64,000 nt of DNA, taken from Algoriphagus yeomjeoni (GTDB lineage Bacteria > Bacteroidota > Bacteroidia > Cytophagales > Cyclobacteriaceae). Positions within the stretch are counted from its first letter, which is position 1; the number at the start of each line of letters is the position of its first letter. The DNA is taken from NCBI RefSeq assembly GCF_003259505.1, contig NZ_QLLK01000003.1:62001-126000 (forward strand), given 5' to 3'. The notes below the pieces were generated by a model. That model worked only from the letters and a program-made list of their open reading frames with translations. It was not told the origin of the DNA and did not search any database. The position numbers and the translations under genes were made by a program. This document shows positions 17,258 to 26,736 of this stretch, in pieces.

Positions 17258-18223
17258 ATGGCAGAGATAGGGCAAGACATATCGCAAGCAAAAAGAGTTT
17301 TAGATGCTGCTAAATTGGTATCTATTCCTACGGAGACCGTGTATGGTTTGGCAGGGAATGCGTTGAATCCAGTAGCCGTAGCGTCGATTTTTGAGACGAA
17401 AAACCGCCCTAGTTTTGACCCATTGATAATTCATGTTCCTTCGCTTAAGGAAGCAGTGAATTATGTGACTGATATTCCCTCGCCACTTCGTAAGCTTGCA
17501 GGGCAATTTTGGCCAGGTCCGCTGACACTTTTGCTTCCTAGGAAAGAGACCATTCCAGATATAGTGACTTCCGGGCTGGATCGCGTTGCAGTTCGTGTCC
17601 CAGATCATCCGCTGACGTTGGAGTTACTTTCGAAGATCGATTACCCGTTAGCAGCGCCAAGTGCAAATCCCTTTGGCTACATCAGCCCTACCTCGCCCAA
17701 ACATGTGGACGCACAGCTAGGAGACAAAATATCCTACATTCTTGACGGTGGCAAATGTTTAGTAGGGTTAGAAAGTACGATTGTGGGAATGGAGGGTGAT
17801 GAAATCGTGGTTTATCGGCTAGGAGGTTTAGATATTTCTGACATCGAAGCCTTGGTTGGGAAGGTGAAAGTAAAAAGTCATAGTTCCTCGAATCCACAGG
17901 CACCCGGGTTATTGGAAAGCCATTACGCACCAACGAAGCCTTTTTTGATCGGAGATTTGGCAACCCTACTATTAGATCATAAAAAGAAAGGTATTGATTT
18001 CGCGGTACTTTCTTTGGACAAAAAGTTTGATTCCATTCCTTCTGGATATCAAATTGCCTTGAGTCCGGGCTCTGATTTGAAAGAGGCTGCCACGAATCTT
18101 TTTGCTGCAATGAGGACTTTGGATGAATCAAATGTCCAAGTGATTTTAGCGGAAATGATGCCTGAAGAAGGCTTAGGCAAAGCGATAAATGACCGCTTAA
18201 AGCGGGCTGCAACGAAGGGATAA
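17258..18223 (+). CDS. L-threonylcarbamoyladenylate synthase (Sua5/TsaC)
   Basis: The 321-residue protein carries an N-terminal YrdC domain (about 5-185) with PTETVYGLAGNA, KNRPSFDPLIIH, GPLTLLL, AVRVPDHP and APSANPFGYISPT. It is followed by a Sua5 C-terminal domain (about 210-320, starting after APGLLESHYAPTKPF). It uses threonine, bicarbonate and ATP to make threonylcarbamoyl-AMP for t6A37 of tRNAs decoding ANN codons. The extra C-terminal domain marks the longer Sua5 form. Confidence 0.92.
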   Translation: MAEIGQDISQAKRVLDAAKLVSIPTETVYGLAGNALNPVAVASIFETKNRPSFDPLIIHVPSLKEAVNYVTDIPSPLRKLAGQFWPGPLTLLLPRKETIPDIVTSGLDRVAVRVPDHPLTLELLSKIDYPLAAPSANPFGYISPTSPKHVDAQLGDKISYILDGGKCLVGLESTIVGMEGDEIVVYRLGGLDISDIEALVGKVKVKSHSSSNPQAPGLLESHYAPTKPFLIGDLATLLLDHKKKGIDFAVLSLDKKFDSIPSGYQIALSPGSDLKEAATNLFAAMRTLDESNVQVILAEMMPEEGLGKAINDRLKRAATKG

Positions 18224-18345
18224 AATTGCTTTCCAGCACCTCTTAGCAAATTGATCACAGGCGAAAGTCGATTTTTGCCGTAATCTTTGATAAATTCACA
18301 CCTGATTTTTATCTATTTAATTAATCAAAAGCTATTAACCTTACT

Positions 18346-19545
18346 ATGAACTCTAGAATCAAAAATGTAGATAATCTAAGTTTTGAAGGCAAGAAAGCAC
18401 TCGTGAGAGTGGATTTCAACGTGCCTTTGGATGACATGTTGAGTGTAACTGACGACACTCGTATTCAGGCTGCACTACCTACGATCAATAAAATATTGAA
18501 TGATGGTGGATCTGTGATATTGATGTCACATCTAGGCAGACCTAAATCTGGTCCTGAAGATAAATTTTCTCTTAAAAACATTGTTGTAGCGCTTGAAAAA
18601 GCACTTGATAAACCTGTTAAATTTTCTCCGGACTGTATTGGAAGAGAAGCTGAAATGATTGCTGAAGGCCTAAAACCAGGCGAAGTTTTGCTTTTGGAAA
18701 ACCTTAGATTTCACAAGGAAGAAGAAAAGGGCGATAAGGACTTTGCAGAAAAGCTTTCTAAACTAGGAGATGTATATGTGAATGATGCCTTTGGAACAGC
18801 ACACAGAGCGCATGCTTCTACGGCTGTGATTGCACAGTTTTTCAACGATAAGGTTTGTGGATACCTGATGCTTTCCGAGTTGAAAAACGCTGATAAAGTT
18901 CTTGGTAATGCTGAGAGACCGTACACGGCAATTATGGGAGGTGCGAAAATCGCTGACAAGATTTTGATCATCGAGCAATTACTAAACAAAGTAGATACCT
19001 TGATTATTGGTGGAGGAATGTCTTATACCTTTGCCAAAGCGCAAGGTGGCACTATTGGGGATTCACTTTTGGAAGCTGACAAACTTGATTTCGTATTGGA
19101 ATTGATGGAGACAGCAAAAGCAAAAGGAGTGAATTTGATTCTTCCTGTTGATACGGTTATTTCCAAGGCTTTTGCCAATGATGCAGAACAAGGATTAGCG
19201 AATAAAGGTGAGATTCCTGACGGCTGGATGGGATTGGATATTGGTCCAAAAACGGCTGAGCTTTTTGCAGCAGAAATCATGAAATCCAAGACTGTACTTT
19301 GGAATGGCCCAATGGGGGTTTTCGAAATGTCTTCTTTTGATAAGGGGACTAAGGCCATCGCCGAAGCAGTTGTAGCTGCTACTAAAGCTGGGGCTTTCTC
19401 TCTTATCGGTGGTGGAGACTCCGCTGCTGCAGTCAACAAATTTGGCTATGCAGATGATGTTTCTTTCGTCTCTACAGGCGGAGGCGCATTGCTAGAGCAC
19501 ATGGAAGGCAAAGTGCTTCCAGGAGTTGCGGCTTTGGAGCCTTAA
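18346..19545 (+). CDS. pgk: Phosphoglycerate kinase
   Basis: The 399-residue protein is full length for bacterial Pgk. It has [11 protein letters not shown] near 21-31, [35 protein letters not shown], the ATP-domain glycine-rich segment ([10 protein letters not shown]), WNGPMGVFE and the C-terminal GGGDSAAAV and STGGGALLE motifs. It interconverts 1,3-bisphosphoglycerate and 3-phosphoglycerate with ATP formation. It is probably a single-gene unit, with 122 bp free upstream and a terminator downstream. Confidence 0.97.
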   Translation: MNSRIKNVDNLSFEGKKALVRVDFNVPLDDMLSVTDDTRIQAALPTINKILNDGGSVILMSHLGRPKSGPEDKFSLKNIVVALEKALDKPVKFSPDCIGREAEMIAEGLKPGEVLLLENLRFHKEEEKGDKDFAEKLSKLGDVYVNDAFGTAHRAHASTAVIAQFFNDKVCGYLMLSELKNADKVLGNAERPYTAIMGGAKIADKILIIEQLLNKVDTLIIGGGMSYTFAKAQGGTIGDSLLEADKLDFVLELMETAKAKGVNLILPVDTVISKAFANDAEQGLANKGEIPDGWMGLDIGPKTAELFAAEIMKSKTVLWNGPMGVFEMSSFDKGTKAIAEAVVAATKAGAFSLIGGGDSAAAVNKFGYADDVSFVSTGGGALLEHMEGKVLPGVAALEP

Positions 19546-19553
19546 GTATTAGG

Positions 19554-19590
19554 AGACCTTTGGGGTTTTGAAAACCCCGAAGGTCTTTTT
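19554..19590 (+). terminator. Rho-independent terminator of pgk
   Basis: A 16-bp stem with one mismatch (AGACCTTtGGGGTTTT with AAAACCCCgAAGGTCT), single-base loop, and T run. Confidence 0.85.
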
Positions 19591-19657
19591 ATTGTAAAGA
19601 GTAAATCTTTTAAAATTACTTTAACCCGTTGATTTTTAAGAAGTATAATGTATTTAA

Positions 19658-19665
19658 TATCTTTG
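19658..19665 (+). promoter_or_regulatory. Putative -7 element for the small ORF/zeta pair
   Basis: TATCTTTG matches TAnnTTTG exactly and lies four bases before the small ORF's ATG, which would give a leaderless or near-leaderless transcript. No good -33 element is found at normal spacing (the upstream TTG is 26 bp away), so this is tentative. Confidence 0.35.
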
Positions 19666-19669
19666 TGCT

Positions 19670-19831
19670 ATGGGAACCCATGATGACATAAAGGCTTTTC
19701 TAAAGGATTTGGAGCTAAAGCTCAAAAAAGAGATGCCAAGAATTCGCAGAGAAATAAAAGTTTATGAGGATAAACTTGAAGAGGGAACCTTGAATATGAG
19801 CCCAACCCCTTCTCCACAATTTGGTGGTTAA
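19670..19831 (+). CDS. Small charged protein, candidate antitoxin (53 aa)
   Basis: This frame encodes 53 residues beginning MGTHDDIKAFLKDLELKLKK and ending SPTPSPQFGG. It is helical and rich in Lys and Glu. Its stop TAA at 19829-19831 overlaps the start of the zeta-like gene by 8-11 bp, the usual coupling in toxin-antitoxin pairs. A plausible promoter -7 box sits just upstream. No homology was recognised; the antitoxin role is inferred only from position, size and overlap. Confidence 0.6.
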   Translation: MGTHDDIKAFLKDLELKLKKEMPRIRREIKVYEDKLEEGTLNMSPTPSPQFGG

Positions 19832-20423
19832 GCCAACCTTAATAGTGATTGCTGGATGTAATGGTTCTGGTAAATCATCTTTTTCCAATGCCATAGTTCC
19901 TAAAGGCATCATTCCGTACGATTACGACAAACACTTTTTAAAAACTTACCATAGGTTGTCTGATTCTGATATCAGAGATGTTATGGCTCACAATATTGTT
20001 CGGGCAGAGTTGAAAGAAGAGGTTTTATTTTCTATTGATAATCAGAAAGACTTCTGCTACGAAACTAACTTTAATTCGACACCCTTGTATTGGCCTGAGA
20101 AATTTAAGAAGGCGGGTTATGAGCTAATTCTGGTTTTCTTTTGTTTAGATTCAATTAAAGAGGCAAAAAGGAGGGTGCAAATCAGAGTAGAAAATGGAGG
20201 GCATTTTGTGCCCGAGGCTGAAATAGAGAATCGATATATGTTAGGCTATCGTAATCTGAATATGCATTTTCAGTATTTCGATACTGTTCACCTGCTCAAC
20301 TCAAGTTATTACAAGAAAGAGCCAAGGCACATATTAAGTATTAGAGAGGGTGATGTCTTAGCTACCACTCATCTACCAGGGTTTTTAAATGACCTAATTC
20401 CAACTATAATAAGCCTTACTTAA
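19821..20423 (+). CDS. Zeta-toxin-like P-loop kinase
   Basis: About 200 residues from TTG 19821 (GTG at 19824 is an alternative); neither is ATG. The Walker A is GCNGSGKSS at 12-20, followed by PYDYDKHF and YETNFNST, which fit the zeta/PezT-like group of kinases. A basic segment (KEAKRRVQIRVENGGHFVPE) resembles the region carrying the phosphate-contacting Arg residues. Zeta toxins phosphorylate UDP-N-acetylsugars and block peptidoglycan synthesis; many relatives have unknown substrates. The gene overlaps the 53-residue ORF and stands alone between pgk and an opposite-strand hydrolase. Confidence 0.75.
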   Translation: MVVKPTLIVIAGCNGSGKSSFSNAIVPKGIIPYDYDKHFLKTYHRLSDSDIRDVMAHNIVRAELKEEVLFSIDNQKDFCYETNFNSTPLYWPEKFKKAGYELILVFFCLDSIKEAKRRVQIRVENGGHFVPEAEIENRYMLGYRNLNMHFQYFDTVHLLNSSYYKKEPRHILSIREGDVLATTHLPGFLNDLIPTIISLT

Positions 20424-20480
20424 ATGATTGATTTTTCTATTAGGTAGAATGGAGGTAAATCCTACATTCATTTAACGTGA

Positions 20481-21338
20481 TTAAAACTCCACTTCCACTA
20501 AGACTGGAAAGTGATCCGACGGATACTTTTTGCCATAGTTATCAGTCAGTATTCCATGTCTAATTACTTTGAGATCACCTTTCACAAAAACATGATCGAT
20601 GATTCCATCAGGCATTTTCTCCCAGTCAAAACTGGTAAATGATCCAGCTGGGCCATAGCTAGGGATTTCGGAAATTAACCTAGCATCCTGCCAATCAGGG
20701 TTGGAAGTGATGGTAGAATAGGCCGCATTGTCAGGTCTGACGTTGAAATCACCCATCAAAATTGCGGGCGCATTTTCCTTGTTTATCAGTGATACCTGAG
20801 CCATCACCAGTTTGCTGCTTTCTTCACGTGCCTGCTGACCGATGTGATCGTAATGAATATTAAAAACGTAGAAAATTTTTCCGCTCATATCCTTGAATTT
20901 GCCCCAAGTACAGATTCTATTTAGTGCTGCATCCCAACCTTTACTTGGCTTCTCAGGAGTTGGCGAAAGCCAAAAAGTGCCTTGATCCAAAATCTCAAAC
21001 ATCTCTGGATTATAGAGAATAGCTGCATATTCACCTTTTTCTGTTCCGTCATCCCGGCCAACACCAATGTAGGAATAGCCAAGTTCTCGGGTCAGATCCA
21101 ACAGTTGGGAATTTAATGCTTCTTGCACTCCAACCAAGTCAATTTGATGAAATTGGATCAGGCTCGCCACATGTGGAAGGCGATCTGTCCAGAGATTTCC
21201 AATATCATTTGGGTTAGCATATCTAATATTGAACGTAGCAAAGTTGTGGGTTTGGGCGTTGGAACTTGAACTTATCCCCACTAGGAGTATCACCAGGAAT
21301 AGGCTAGTTTTTAGTAAACTTTTCAGGGTTCTTGTCAT
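20481..21338 (-). CDS. Secreted endonuclease/exonuclease/phosphatase (EEP) family protein
   Basis: The chosen ATG at 21338 gives 285 residues with a signal peptide (SLFLVILLVGISSSSNAQ); a start 21 codons upstream would bury it. EEP motifs are ATFNIRYANPND, IDLVGVQEALNSQL (catalytic Glu), HYDHIGQQAREES, ILMGDFNVRPDN and SDHFPV. The fold covers nucleases, inositol/phosphoesterases and sphingomyelinase-like enzymes. Secretion and the NIRY...W..R pattern fit the family's exported hydrolases. Substrate unknown. Confidence 0.88.
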   Translation of the reverse strand: MTRTLKSLLKTSLFLVILLVGISSSSNAQTHNFATFNIRYANPNDIGNLWTDRLPHVASLIQFHQIDLVGVQEALNSQLLDLTRELGYSYIGVGRDDGTEKGEYAAILYNPEMFEILDQGTFWLSPTPEKPSKGWDAALNRICTWGKFKDMSGKIFYVFNIHYDHIGQQAREESSKLVMAQVSLINKENAPAILMGDFNVRPDNAAYSTITSNPDWQDARLISEIPSYGPAGSFTSFDWEKMPDGIIDHVFVKGDLKVIRHGILTDNYGKKYPSDHFPVLVEVEF

Positions 21339-21529
21339 GATTTTAGAACTTATTCGTTCGAAATGGTTTATGTAATTAAAATTGAATCCTAATTTCATCA
21401 AATGAAACCTTGTCCGCCCAATATAAAGGGAGGCTTTAAGCTACTGATAAGAAAATGAATTTCAATATGTGAGACTGCAAGTCCAGCTACAGTTAAGCAT
21501 ATGGCAAATAAAAAAATAATTGTAAACAC

Positions 21530-22423
21530 ATGAAAACCTTTTATCCCAAAGACCTAAGTACCCAAGAATTTTATGGCTTGATGCAAGGCGCAGTGGCACC
21601 AAGACCAATTGCCTTTGTCAGCACTATCGATAAGGCTGGAAATGTAAACCTAAGCCCTTTTAGTTTCTTTAATTTGGTAAGTTCTCAGCCTCCCATTCTA
21701 CTATTTTCTCCCTTAAGAAGAATGAGGAATAACACTACTAAACATACCCTTGAAAATATATTGGAAGTTCCTGAAGTAGTGATTCACATCGTACATTTTG
21801 GGATGGTGGAGCAAATGTCCTTGGCTAGCACTGAGTATGAAAAGGGAGTGAATGAATTTGAAAAAGCGGGGTTTACGCAAGTGGCATCAAATGAAGTGAA
21901 ACCGCCCCGGATAAAAGAAGCCCATGTGTCCTTTGAGTGCAGGGTGAATGAGGTGAAGTCACTTGGAGAAAGTGGAGGTGCTGGAAGTATTGTAATCTGT
22001 GAGGTGCTGGCGGCTCATATAAATGAAGCTATTTTTGATGAGGCAGGTGTGATTGATCCTAATAAGCTAGATGCAGTAGCACGTTTAGGTGGGAATTGGT
22101 ATAGCCGTGCGAGTGGTGCTTCCCTCTTTCAGATCCCTAAGCCGCTTAGGAACCTAGGAATTGGAATTGACCAAATGCCAGCTGAGGTAAGAAATAGCGC
22201 AATCCTGAGTGGGAATAATTTGGGGAGATTAGGGAATGTAGAAGCATTACCTAGCGAAATAGAGGTTGCGGAATTTGGGAAAAGTGCAGAGATCCAAGAG
22301 ATGAGAGTCCGCTTTAAAAATGATCCAGATTCTTTAATAGATCACTTACATCTTTTGGCCAAAGAAGCACTCGATGAAGATGATGTGGATCGGGCCTGGT
22401 TGATTTTGTTGCAAAAGAAATAA
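21530..22423 (+). CDS. Flavin reductase-like FMN-binding protein
   Basis: The 297-residue protein has the FMN-binding split-barrel domain in the first 190 residues: PRPIAFVSTIDKAGNVNLSPFSFFN, PPILLFSP, the NTTKHTLENI segment and HVSFECRV. The remainder (GIGIDQMPAEVRNS onward) is a C-terminal helical extension found in a Bacteroidota subgroup. Members reduce or bind flavin with NAD(P)H; some have oxidoreductase roles with unknown partners. The upstream TAAACACATGAAA matches the end of the sdhB leader repeat. Confidence 0.82.
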   Translation: MKTFYPKDLSTQEFYGLMQGAVAPRPIAFVSTIDKAGNVNLSPFSFFNLVSSQPPILLFSPLRRMRNNTTKHTLENILEVPEVVIHIVHFGMVEQMSLASTEYEKGVNEFEKAGFTQVASNEVKPPRIKEAHVSFECRVNEVKSLGESGGAGSIVICEVLAAHINEAIFDEAGVIDPNKLDAVARLGGNWYSRASGASLFQIPKPLRNLGIGIDQMPAEVRNSAILSGNNLGRLGNVEALPSEIEVAEFGKSAEIQEMRVRFKNDPDSLIDHLHLLAKEALDEDDVDRAWLILLQKK

Positions 22424-22449
22424 AAAAAGCGGCCTAGGCCGCTTTTTTT
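22422..22449. terminator. Bidirectional terminator, perfect 28-bp palindrome
   Basis: The sequence A7-GCGGCCTAGGCCGC-T7 is fully palindromic and lies between two convergent genes, overlapping the flavoprotein stop and ending within the sppA stop. It serves both strands. Confidence 0.85.
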
Positions 22450-24217
22450 ATTTTATGATAAACTCTTGTGACATTCTTGCTTGAACACCTTCGTAGGATT
22501 TTAGTTTTTCCACTTGCTTGTAAATAGCGTAGTTCGGTCCCAACTTACTCTGAAGGATTTTGATTTGAACATTGTTCCCAAGGTCCTCCATGATAGTTTC
22601 AAACCATGGTTTTTTAGTAGGGTAATATACAACACGATAATCATCGCCTGCACCAATTCTCGCCGCTGCAAGTTCAATTGTAGTATTCAGTCCTCCAAGT
22701 ACATCTACTAATCCACGTTCTTTAGCCTGATTTCCCGTCCAGACTCTTCCTGAAGCTACTTCTTTAACAGCTTCTGGAGACATTCCTCTACCTTCGGATA
22801 CTCTAGTGACAAAAGTCTCATACCCATCTTCTATAGTGTTTTGGATGATGTTTCGCTCCACTTCAGTCATTGGTCTGGTAGGATTCATAAAGTCTGAAAG
22901 CTCACCTGTTTTTACAACATCCGTGGTAATTCCTAAATGCTCATTTAGCAGCTCTTGGGCATTGAAAATCATACCGAAAATGCCAATAGAACCTGTAATA
23001 GTATTTGGCTGTGCCACGATGGTATCAGCTGGTGCAGAGATATAATAACCGCCTGAAGCGGCTACTTCACCCATGGACACGTAAACAGGCTTGGCCTTTT
23101 TAGCCTCTGCCATCTCTCTCCAAATTACTTCTGAAGCTACGACCGATCCTCCAGGAGAATTCACCCGAAGCACGATTGCTTTGATGTTATCATCTTTGCG
23201 TGCTTTTCTAATCTCTTTGGCAAACTTTTCTGAGCTGATGACACCATCGGCATTTCCTCCTACGATCTCGCCTTCGGCGATGATTACAGCGATTCTATTA
23301 GAAGATGTAAGGTTTTTAGACCTAGCTAATTTACTCAAGTCAGTGGCGTTGATCGTTTTGATGTCATCGCCTTCGTCTATACCAAGCTTTTCCTTCATCT
23401 TAGAAAGTACTTGATCCATGTAAAGTAGCTCTGTCGCCAATCCATAAGTAACTGCGTCTTCAGGCTTTCGAACCAACATCATATCATTGATTTTTTTCAA
23501 GCTATCGAAGGGAATACCCCTAGACTCAGATACTCCTTGAAGTGCAAATTGATTCATATCATCAAGAAACGACTGAGTTTGAAGCCTGGATTCAGGACTG
23601 CTTTTCTCAAGGATAAAAGGTTCTACAGCTGATTTGAATTCACCTACCCGGAATATTTCCGGCTGTACGCCTATTTTCTCAAAAAGTCCTTTAAAGAAGA
23701 TCCCTTCAGAAGAAAAGCCATTAAAGTCCATTCCCCCTATTGGGTTCAAGTATATCTCATCAGCTACAGAAGCAATGTAATATCCGCCTTCTGAATAAGC
23801 TTCGTCGTAGGCAACAATGAACTTGCCGGAAGTTTTAAAATCTACTAAAGCTTCACGAAGCTCATGCAGATTTGCCTGTCCAGCTATTACCAGGCCAGTG
23901 TTAAGGTAGATACCTTTTATATTTTCATTGGTTTTGGCTTCAGCAATGGCTTTTTTAAGGTTGATTAGTCCTGCGCTGAACTCCTGGCCAAATGGATTTC
24001 CTAACATAGAAAGGTCCAAGTCATCTTCAGACGTTCTCTCTACGATAGATCTACCATTAAGATCCAAGTGCAAAACTGTGTTTTCACTAACTGATACTTC
24101 TTTGTCTCCACTTGAAGACACGGCAATGCCAATCAAGCCAAACATTAAAAGCACACCGAGTATACTGAAAACAAAAAGACCGACGATTACAGCCAGTACA
24201 TTTCCTAAGAATTTCAT
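22448..24217 (-). CDS. sppA: Signal peptide peptidase SppA, 67-kDa type
   Basis: The 589-residue protein has an N-terminal TM helix (about 5-32) and two S49 peptidase halves. The first half carries the catalytic-lysine region (KTSGKFIVAYDEAYSEGGYYIAS) and the second the nucleophile Ser in GEVAASGGYYISAPADT, after LRVNSPGGSVVASE. This tandem arrangement is that of E. coli-type SppA, which digests signal-peptide remnants in the cytoplasmic membrane. The gene is convergent with the flavoprotein gene and divergent from folK. Confidence 0.92.
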   Translation of the reverse strand: MKFLGNVLAVIVGLFVFSILGVLLMFGLIGIAVSSSGDKEVSVSENTVLHLDLNGRSIVERTSEDDLDLSMLGNPFGQEFSAGLINLKKAIAEAKTNENIKGIYLNTGLVIAGQANLHELREALVDFKTSGKFIVAYDEAYSEGGYYIASVADEIYLNPIGGMDFNGFSSEGIFFKGLFEKIGVQPEIFRVGEFKSAVEPFILEKSSPESRLQTQSFLDDMNQFALQGVSESRGIPFDSLKKINDMMLVRKPEDAVTYGLATELLYMDQVLSKMKEKLGIDEGDDIKTINATDLSKLARSKNLTSSNRIAVIIAEGEIVGGNADGVISSEKFAKEIRKARKDDNIKAIVLRVNSPGGSVVASEVIWREMAEAKKAKPVYVSMGEVAASGGYYISAPADTIVAQPNTITGSIGIFGMIFNAQELLNEHLGITTDVVKTGELSDFMNPTRPMTEVERNIIQNTIEDGYETFVTRVSEGRGMSPEAVKEVASGRVWTGNQAKERGLVDVLGGLNTTIELAAARIGAGDDYRVVYYPTKKPWFETIMEDLGNNVQIKILQSKLGPNYAIYKQVEKLKSYEGVQARMSQEFIIK

Positions 24218-24288
24218 AAGCTAAATTATTTGAAGGCCCAAAATAACCTAATTTGGGCCATGTTTACAAAAGCAATTACTGGAGAAGA

Positions 24289-24774
24289 ATGTTCAAAAAA
24301 GCAGTTTTAATTTTAGGAGGAAATAAAGGAGACAGAAATGCACTGCTGACGTCGGCTGTACAGGCTGTTTCGGAATTAGGTGAAGTGACAGCGAAGTCCA
24401 AAGTTTACGAAACAGAAGCTTGGGGGGGAGTGGCTAAAGGCCCTTTTTTGAATCAAATCGTTGAAATTTCTACATCACATTCTCCTTTAGAAGTCTTAGC
24501 CGCTATCCAACAGATTGAAATAGATCTTGGAAGGCAACGAGAGGAACACTGGGGAGATCGGACGATGGATATTGATATTATTTATTTTGGCGGTCTGGTG
24601 ATCGAAACTTCGGAGCTGAAAATCCCTCATCCATATTTGGCAGACCGGAAGTTTGTGCTGGTCCCATTAACGGAGATTTTGCCGGGTTTTGCACATCCTG
24701 TTTCTGGGAAAAATAGTAATCAAATGCTTGAAGAATGTGAAGATAAAAGCAAAGTAAAAGCTGTGAAGGAGTAA
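24289..24774 (+). CDS. folK: 6-hydroxymethyl-7,8-dihydropterin pyrophosphokinase
   Basis: The start at 24289 follows a GGAGA site and gives 161 residues, matching the conserved MFKKAVLILGGNKGDR onset; a TTG 12 codons upstream is less likely. HPPK hallmarks: LGGNKGDR, SKVYETEAWGG, FLNQIVEI, IEIDLGRQREEHWGDRTMDIDIIYFG, and the terminal IPHPYLADRKFVLVPLTEI. It transfers pyrophosphate from ATP to 6-hydroxymethyl-dihydropterin in folate biosynthesis. No other folate gene is adjacent. Confidence 0.95.
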   Translation: MFKKAVLILGGNKGDRNALLTSAVQAVSELGEVTAKSKVYETEAWGGVAKGPFLNQIVEISTSHSPLEVLAAIQQIEIDLGRQREEHWGDRTMDIDIIYFGGLVIETSELKIPHPYLADRKFVLVPLTEILPGFAHPVSGKNSNQMLEECEDKSKVKAVKE

Positions 24775-24982
24775 AATTTGTTGCCTTCATCTTCCATCTT
24801 TCAGGAAGTGTAGCTTATGGATTTTCAAGTTTTCATGCTCTTTCAGGTCAGGCTTTGCCAGCAGAAAGGGACATTTGTCGAATGATGTGATTTTTATTTT
24901 TGATCCGCATTTTTCTTAAACGTCTTTAGTTATTGCCTTTTTTCAGTTTACTTGCGTCTAGAATAAATGATTTTATACAACC
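24775..24982. other. Intergenic stretch before the membrane cassette
   Basis: About 210 bp without recognisable gene, hairpin terminator or clean promoter. It is AT-rich and probably contains the promoter of the 24983 gene. Confidence 0.4.
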
Positions 24983-25552
24983 ATGTTTTCTGTCAGATTT
25001 ACCATAGCATTGCTTTTGATTTTAATGATTCCTTTTATCCTAAGGACATTAAGCTATAGGCTCGAACCCTATCCGGCATTGCTTTTCCCAGGGGGCGAGG
25101 GTATGGTTTCTGTGCCCTTGGATTCGGCCATAATTAATTACAGGTATTCTGAGCTGCATGGTTATCGGGAAGGGATTGGATGGGGGAAAATAGATGAGGT
25201 AGAATTCATGAAACCGGTTCCACAGCATTACCTACGGAATATATTAAAACATAATTCTGATCTTTTTGATACGAATGATTCATTGCCGAAGAAGAAAGCT
25301 AGTGAGAGTGGCATGAAAGCTAAATTGTCATGGGCCTTTGATTATTTACTCAGAAATCAAGAAAAGCAATCATCAGAAGAAGACAGAAGAAAATCTACAG
25401 ACTGGTTTGCTGGAAAATTAGAAGCACAAGGCTTTGAACCTGATAGGATTAAACTGGTGAATGTCGAGATTCTATCCTATCCAAATGATGAGAAATTTGA
25501 AAAAATAATTGGTGATGAAGAGATTATTAGCGTTGGTAGAGGGCTTAAATAA
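24983..25552 (+). CDS. Membrane-anchored hypothetical protein
   Basis: The 189-residue protein has one N-terminal hydrophobic segment (about 2-24, VRFTIALLLILMIPFILRTL) and a soluble rest with a charged middle (KKKASESGMKAKLSWAF). No known domain was recognised. It overlaps the following membrane protein gene by 38 bp and so is probably a functional partner. It could be an accessory subunit of that protein, a common arrangement of HTTM-type pairs; this is inference. Confidence 0.6.
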   Translation: MFSVRFTIALLLILMIPFILRTLSYRLEPYPALLFPGGEGMVSVPLDSAIINYRYSELHGYREGIGWGKIDEVEFMKPVPQHYLRNILKHNSDLFDTNDSLPKKKASESGMKAKLSWAFDYLLRNQEKQSSEEDRRKSTDWFAGKLEAQGFEPDRIKLVNVEILSYPNDEKFEKIIGDEEIISVGRGLK

Positions 25553-26627
25553 GGCTTTTTGGGATAGAGTAAGGCTTTCTACCGAAGTTTCGCAGGAGTC
25601 TCTGTGGCTTTTAAGGCCTTTTGTTGGGATCTATCTCCTGATGATATATTCTCCATTTTTTGCATGGATAGGAGAAGTTCCAAGCGTCTTTTTTTATCCC
25701 CCGCTTTTGAGTTTACCCAATTTATTAAGCGGCTTTCCACCAGCATGGTTTTTTCTTTGGCTAGACATCCTTGTAAGTATTAGTATTGTGCTGATGACGC
25801 TAGGTATCCGGGCAAAACTGGCTACAAGAGCTCTGGTTCTTTTACTTTTTGTAGGGTATAATTTTCAGTTTTCTATGGGGAAAATTGATCACAATATATT
25901 TTTGCTGATCTTTTTGGGTTGCTTGTCTTTCGCTGGTTGGGGCTCTGGATTTGCTTTAATTCCTGATAAACCAGTAGCCAAACTCAACGTCCAAAAATGT
26001 ATGGCTTTATTGGCGGTATTATTTTGCTTTGGGATGTTTACTGCCGGATCGGTCAAAGGGATCAATTGGATAGATTTTGACATCACAAAAAATGGGTTTT
26101 TGCGCTGGTATTACTCCTCTATTTATGTGAAGCAGTCAGGTATGTTTCTTTCAGGTTCATTAAATGCTTTGCCCTATGCTTGGCTTGATGTATTTGATTG
26201 GGGAGGAGTATTTTTCGAGTTGTCAGCTTTTCTCTTGTTATTGGCAGGCAGGAAATTCTGGAAGCTCTGGCTTCTAGGAGCTTGCACGTTTCACCTGCTG
26301 AACTTGTTGATTTTGAATATTGCCTTTTCGGCAAATTTCATCTTCTATGTAGCTTTTATAGATTTTGGGAGATATTATGATTGGGCTAAAATTCAATTTT
26401 CTAAATCCCATATTCTATGGATTTCTTCCACTTCACTTTTAGCATTTCTTTACTTTAGGTTTGCCTATATTTTTGATAGTTCTTTTTTCAATTATCATAA
26501 ACTGTTGAAGGCAGATAAACTTTCCCTCTATATAATCCTTGTAGTTTGGTCAGCAGGAGTTGTTTTGTTTGCTTATTCCACTTGGAACGAATTTATGCTA
26601 GGAAAGAAGAATCATTCACATCCATAA
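25515..26627 (+). CDS. HTTM-like multi-pass membrane protein
   Basis: From ATG 25515 (TTG 25509 and GTG 25512 are also in frame) the protein has 370 residues and roughly eight to ten hydrophobic helices. Periodic WLLRPFVGIYLLMIYSP, LDILVSISIVLMTLG and LLAVLFCFGMFTAGSVK segments resemble the HTTM domain of vitamin-K-dependent carboxylase-like proteins, whose bacterial roles are unclear. No catalytic motif is recognised. Translation is coupled to the preceding hypothetical gene. Confidence 0.6.
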   Translation: MKRLLALVEGLNKAFWDRVRLSTEVSQESLWLLRPFVGIYLLMIYSPFFAWIGEVPSVFFYPPLLSLPNLLSGFPPAWFFLWLDILVSISIVLMTLGIRAKLATRALVLLLFVGYNFQFSMGKIDHNIFLLIFLGCLSFAGWGSGFALIPDKPVAKLNVQKCMALLAVLFCFGMFTAGSVKGINWIDFDITKNGFLRWYYSSIYVKQSGMFLSGSLNALPYAWLDVFDWGGVFFELSAFLLLLAGRKFWKLWLLGACTFHLLNLLILNIAFSANFIFYVAFIDFGRYYDWAKIQFSKSHILWISSTSLLAFLYFRFAYIFDSSFFNYHKLLKADKLSLYIILVVWSAGVVLFAYSTWNEFMLGKKNHSHP

Positions 26628-26659
26628 TACTCAAGTTTCAATACACTCATCCACAAATA

Positions 26660-26695
26660 AAAAAGGTCTAAGCCGTTAAGAGCTTAGACCTTTTT
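26660..26695. terminator. Bidirectional terminator
   Basis: A perfect 14-bp stem (AAAAAGGTCTAAGC/GCTTAGACCTTTTT, 8-nt loop) sits between the convergent membrane gene and fabD. Confidence 0.9.
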
Positions 26696-26736
26696 GTTTT
26701 TTAAAATCACCTAGTTGTTTTCAGTGACTTCTTATT

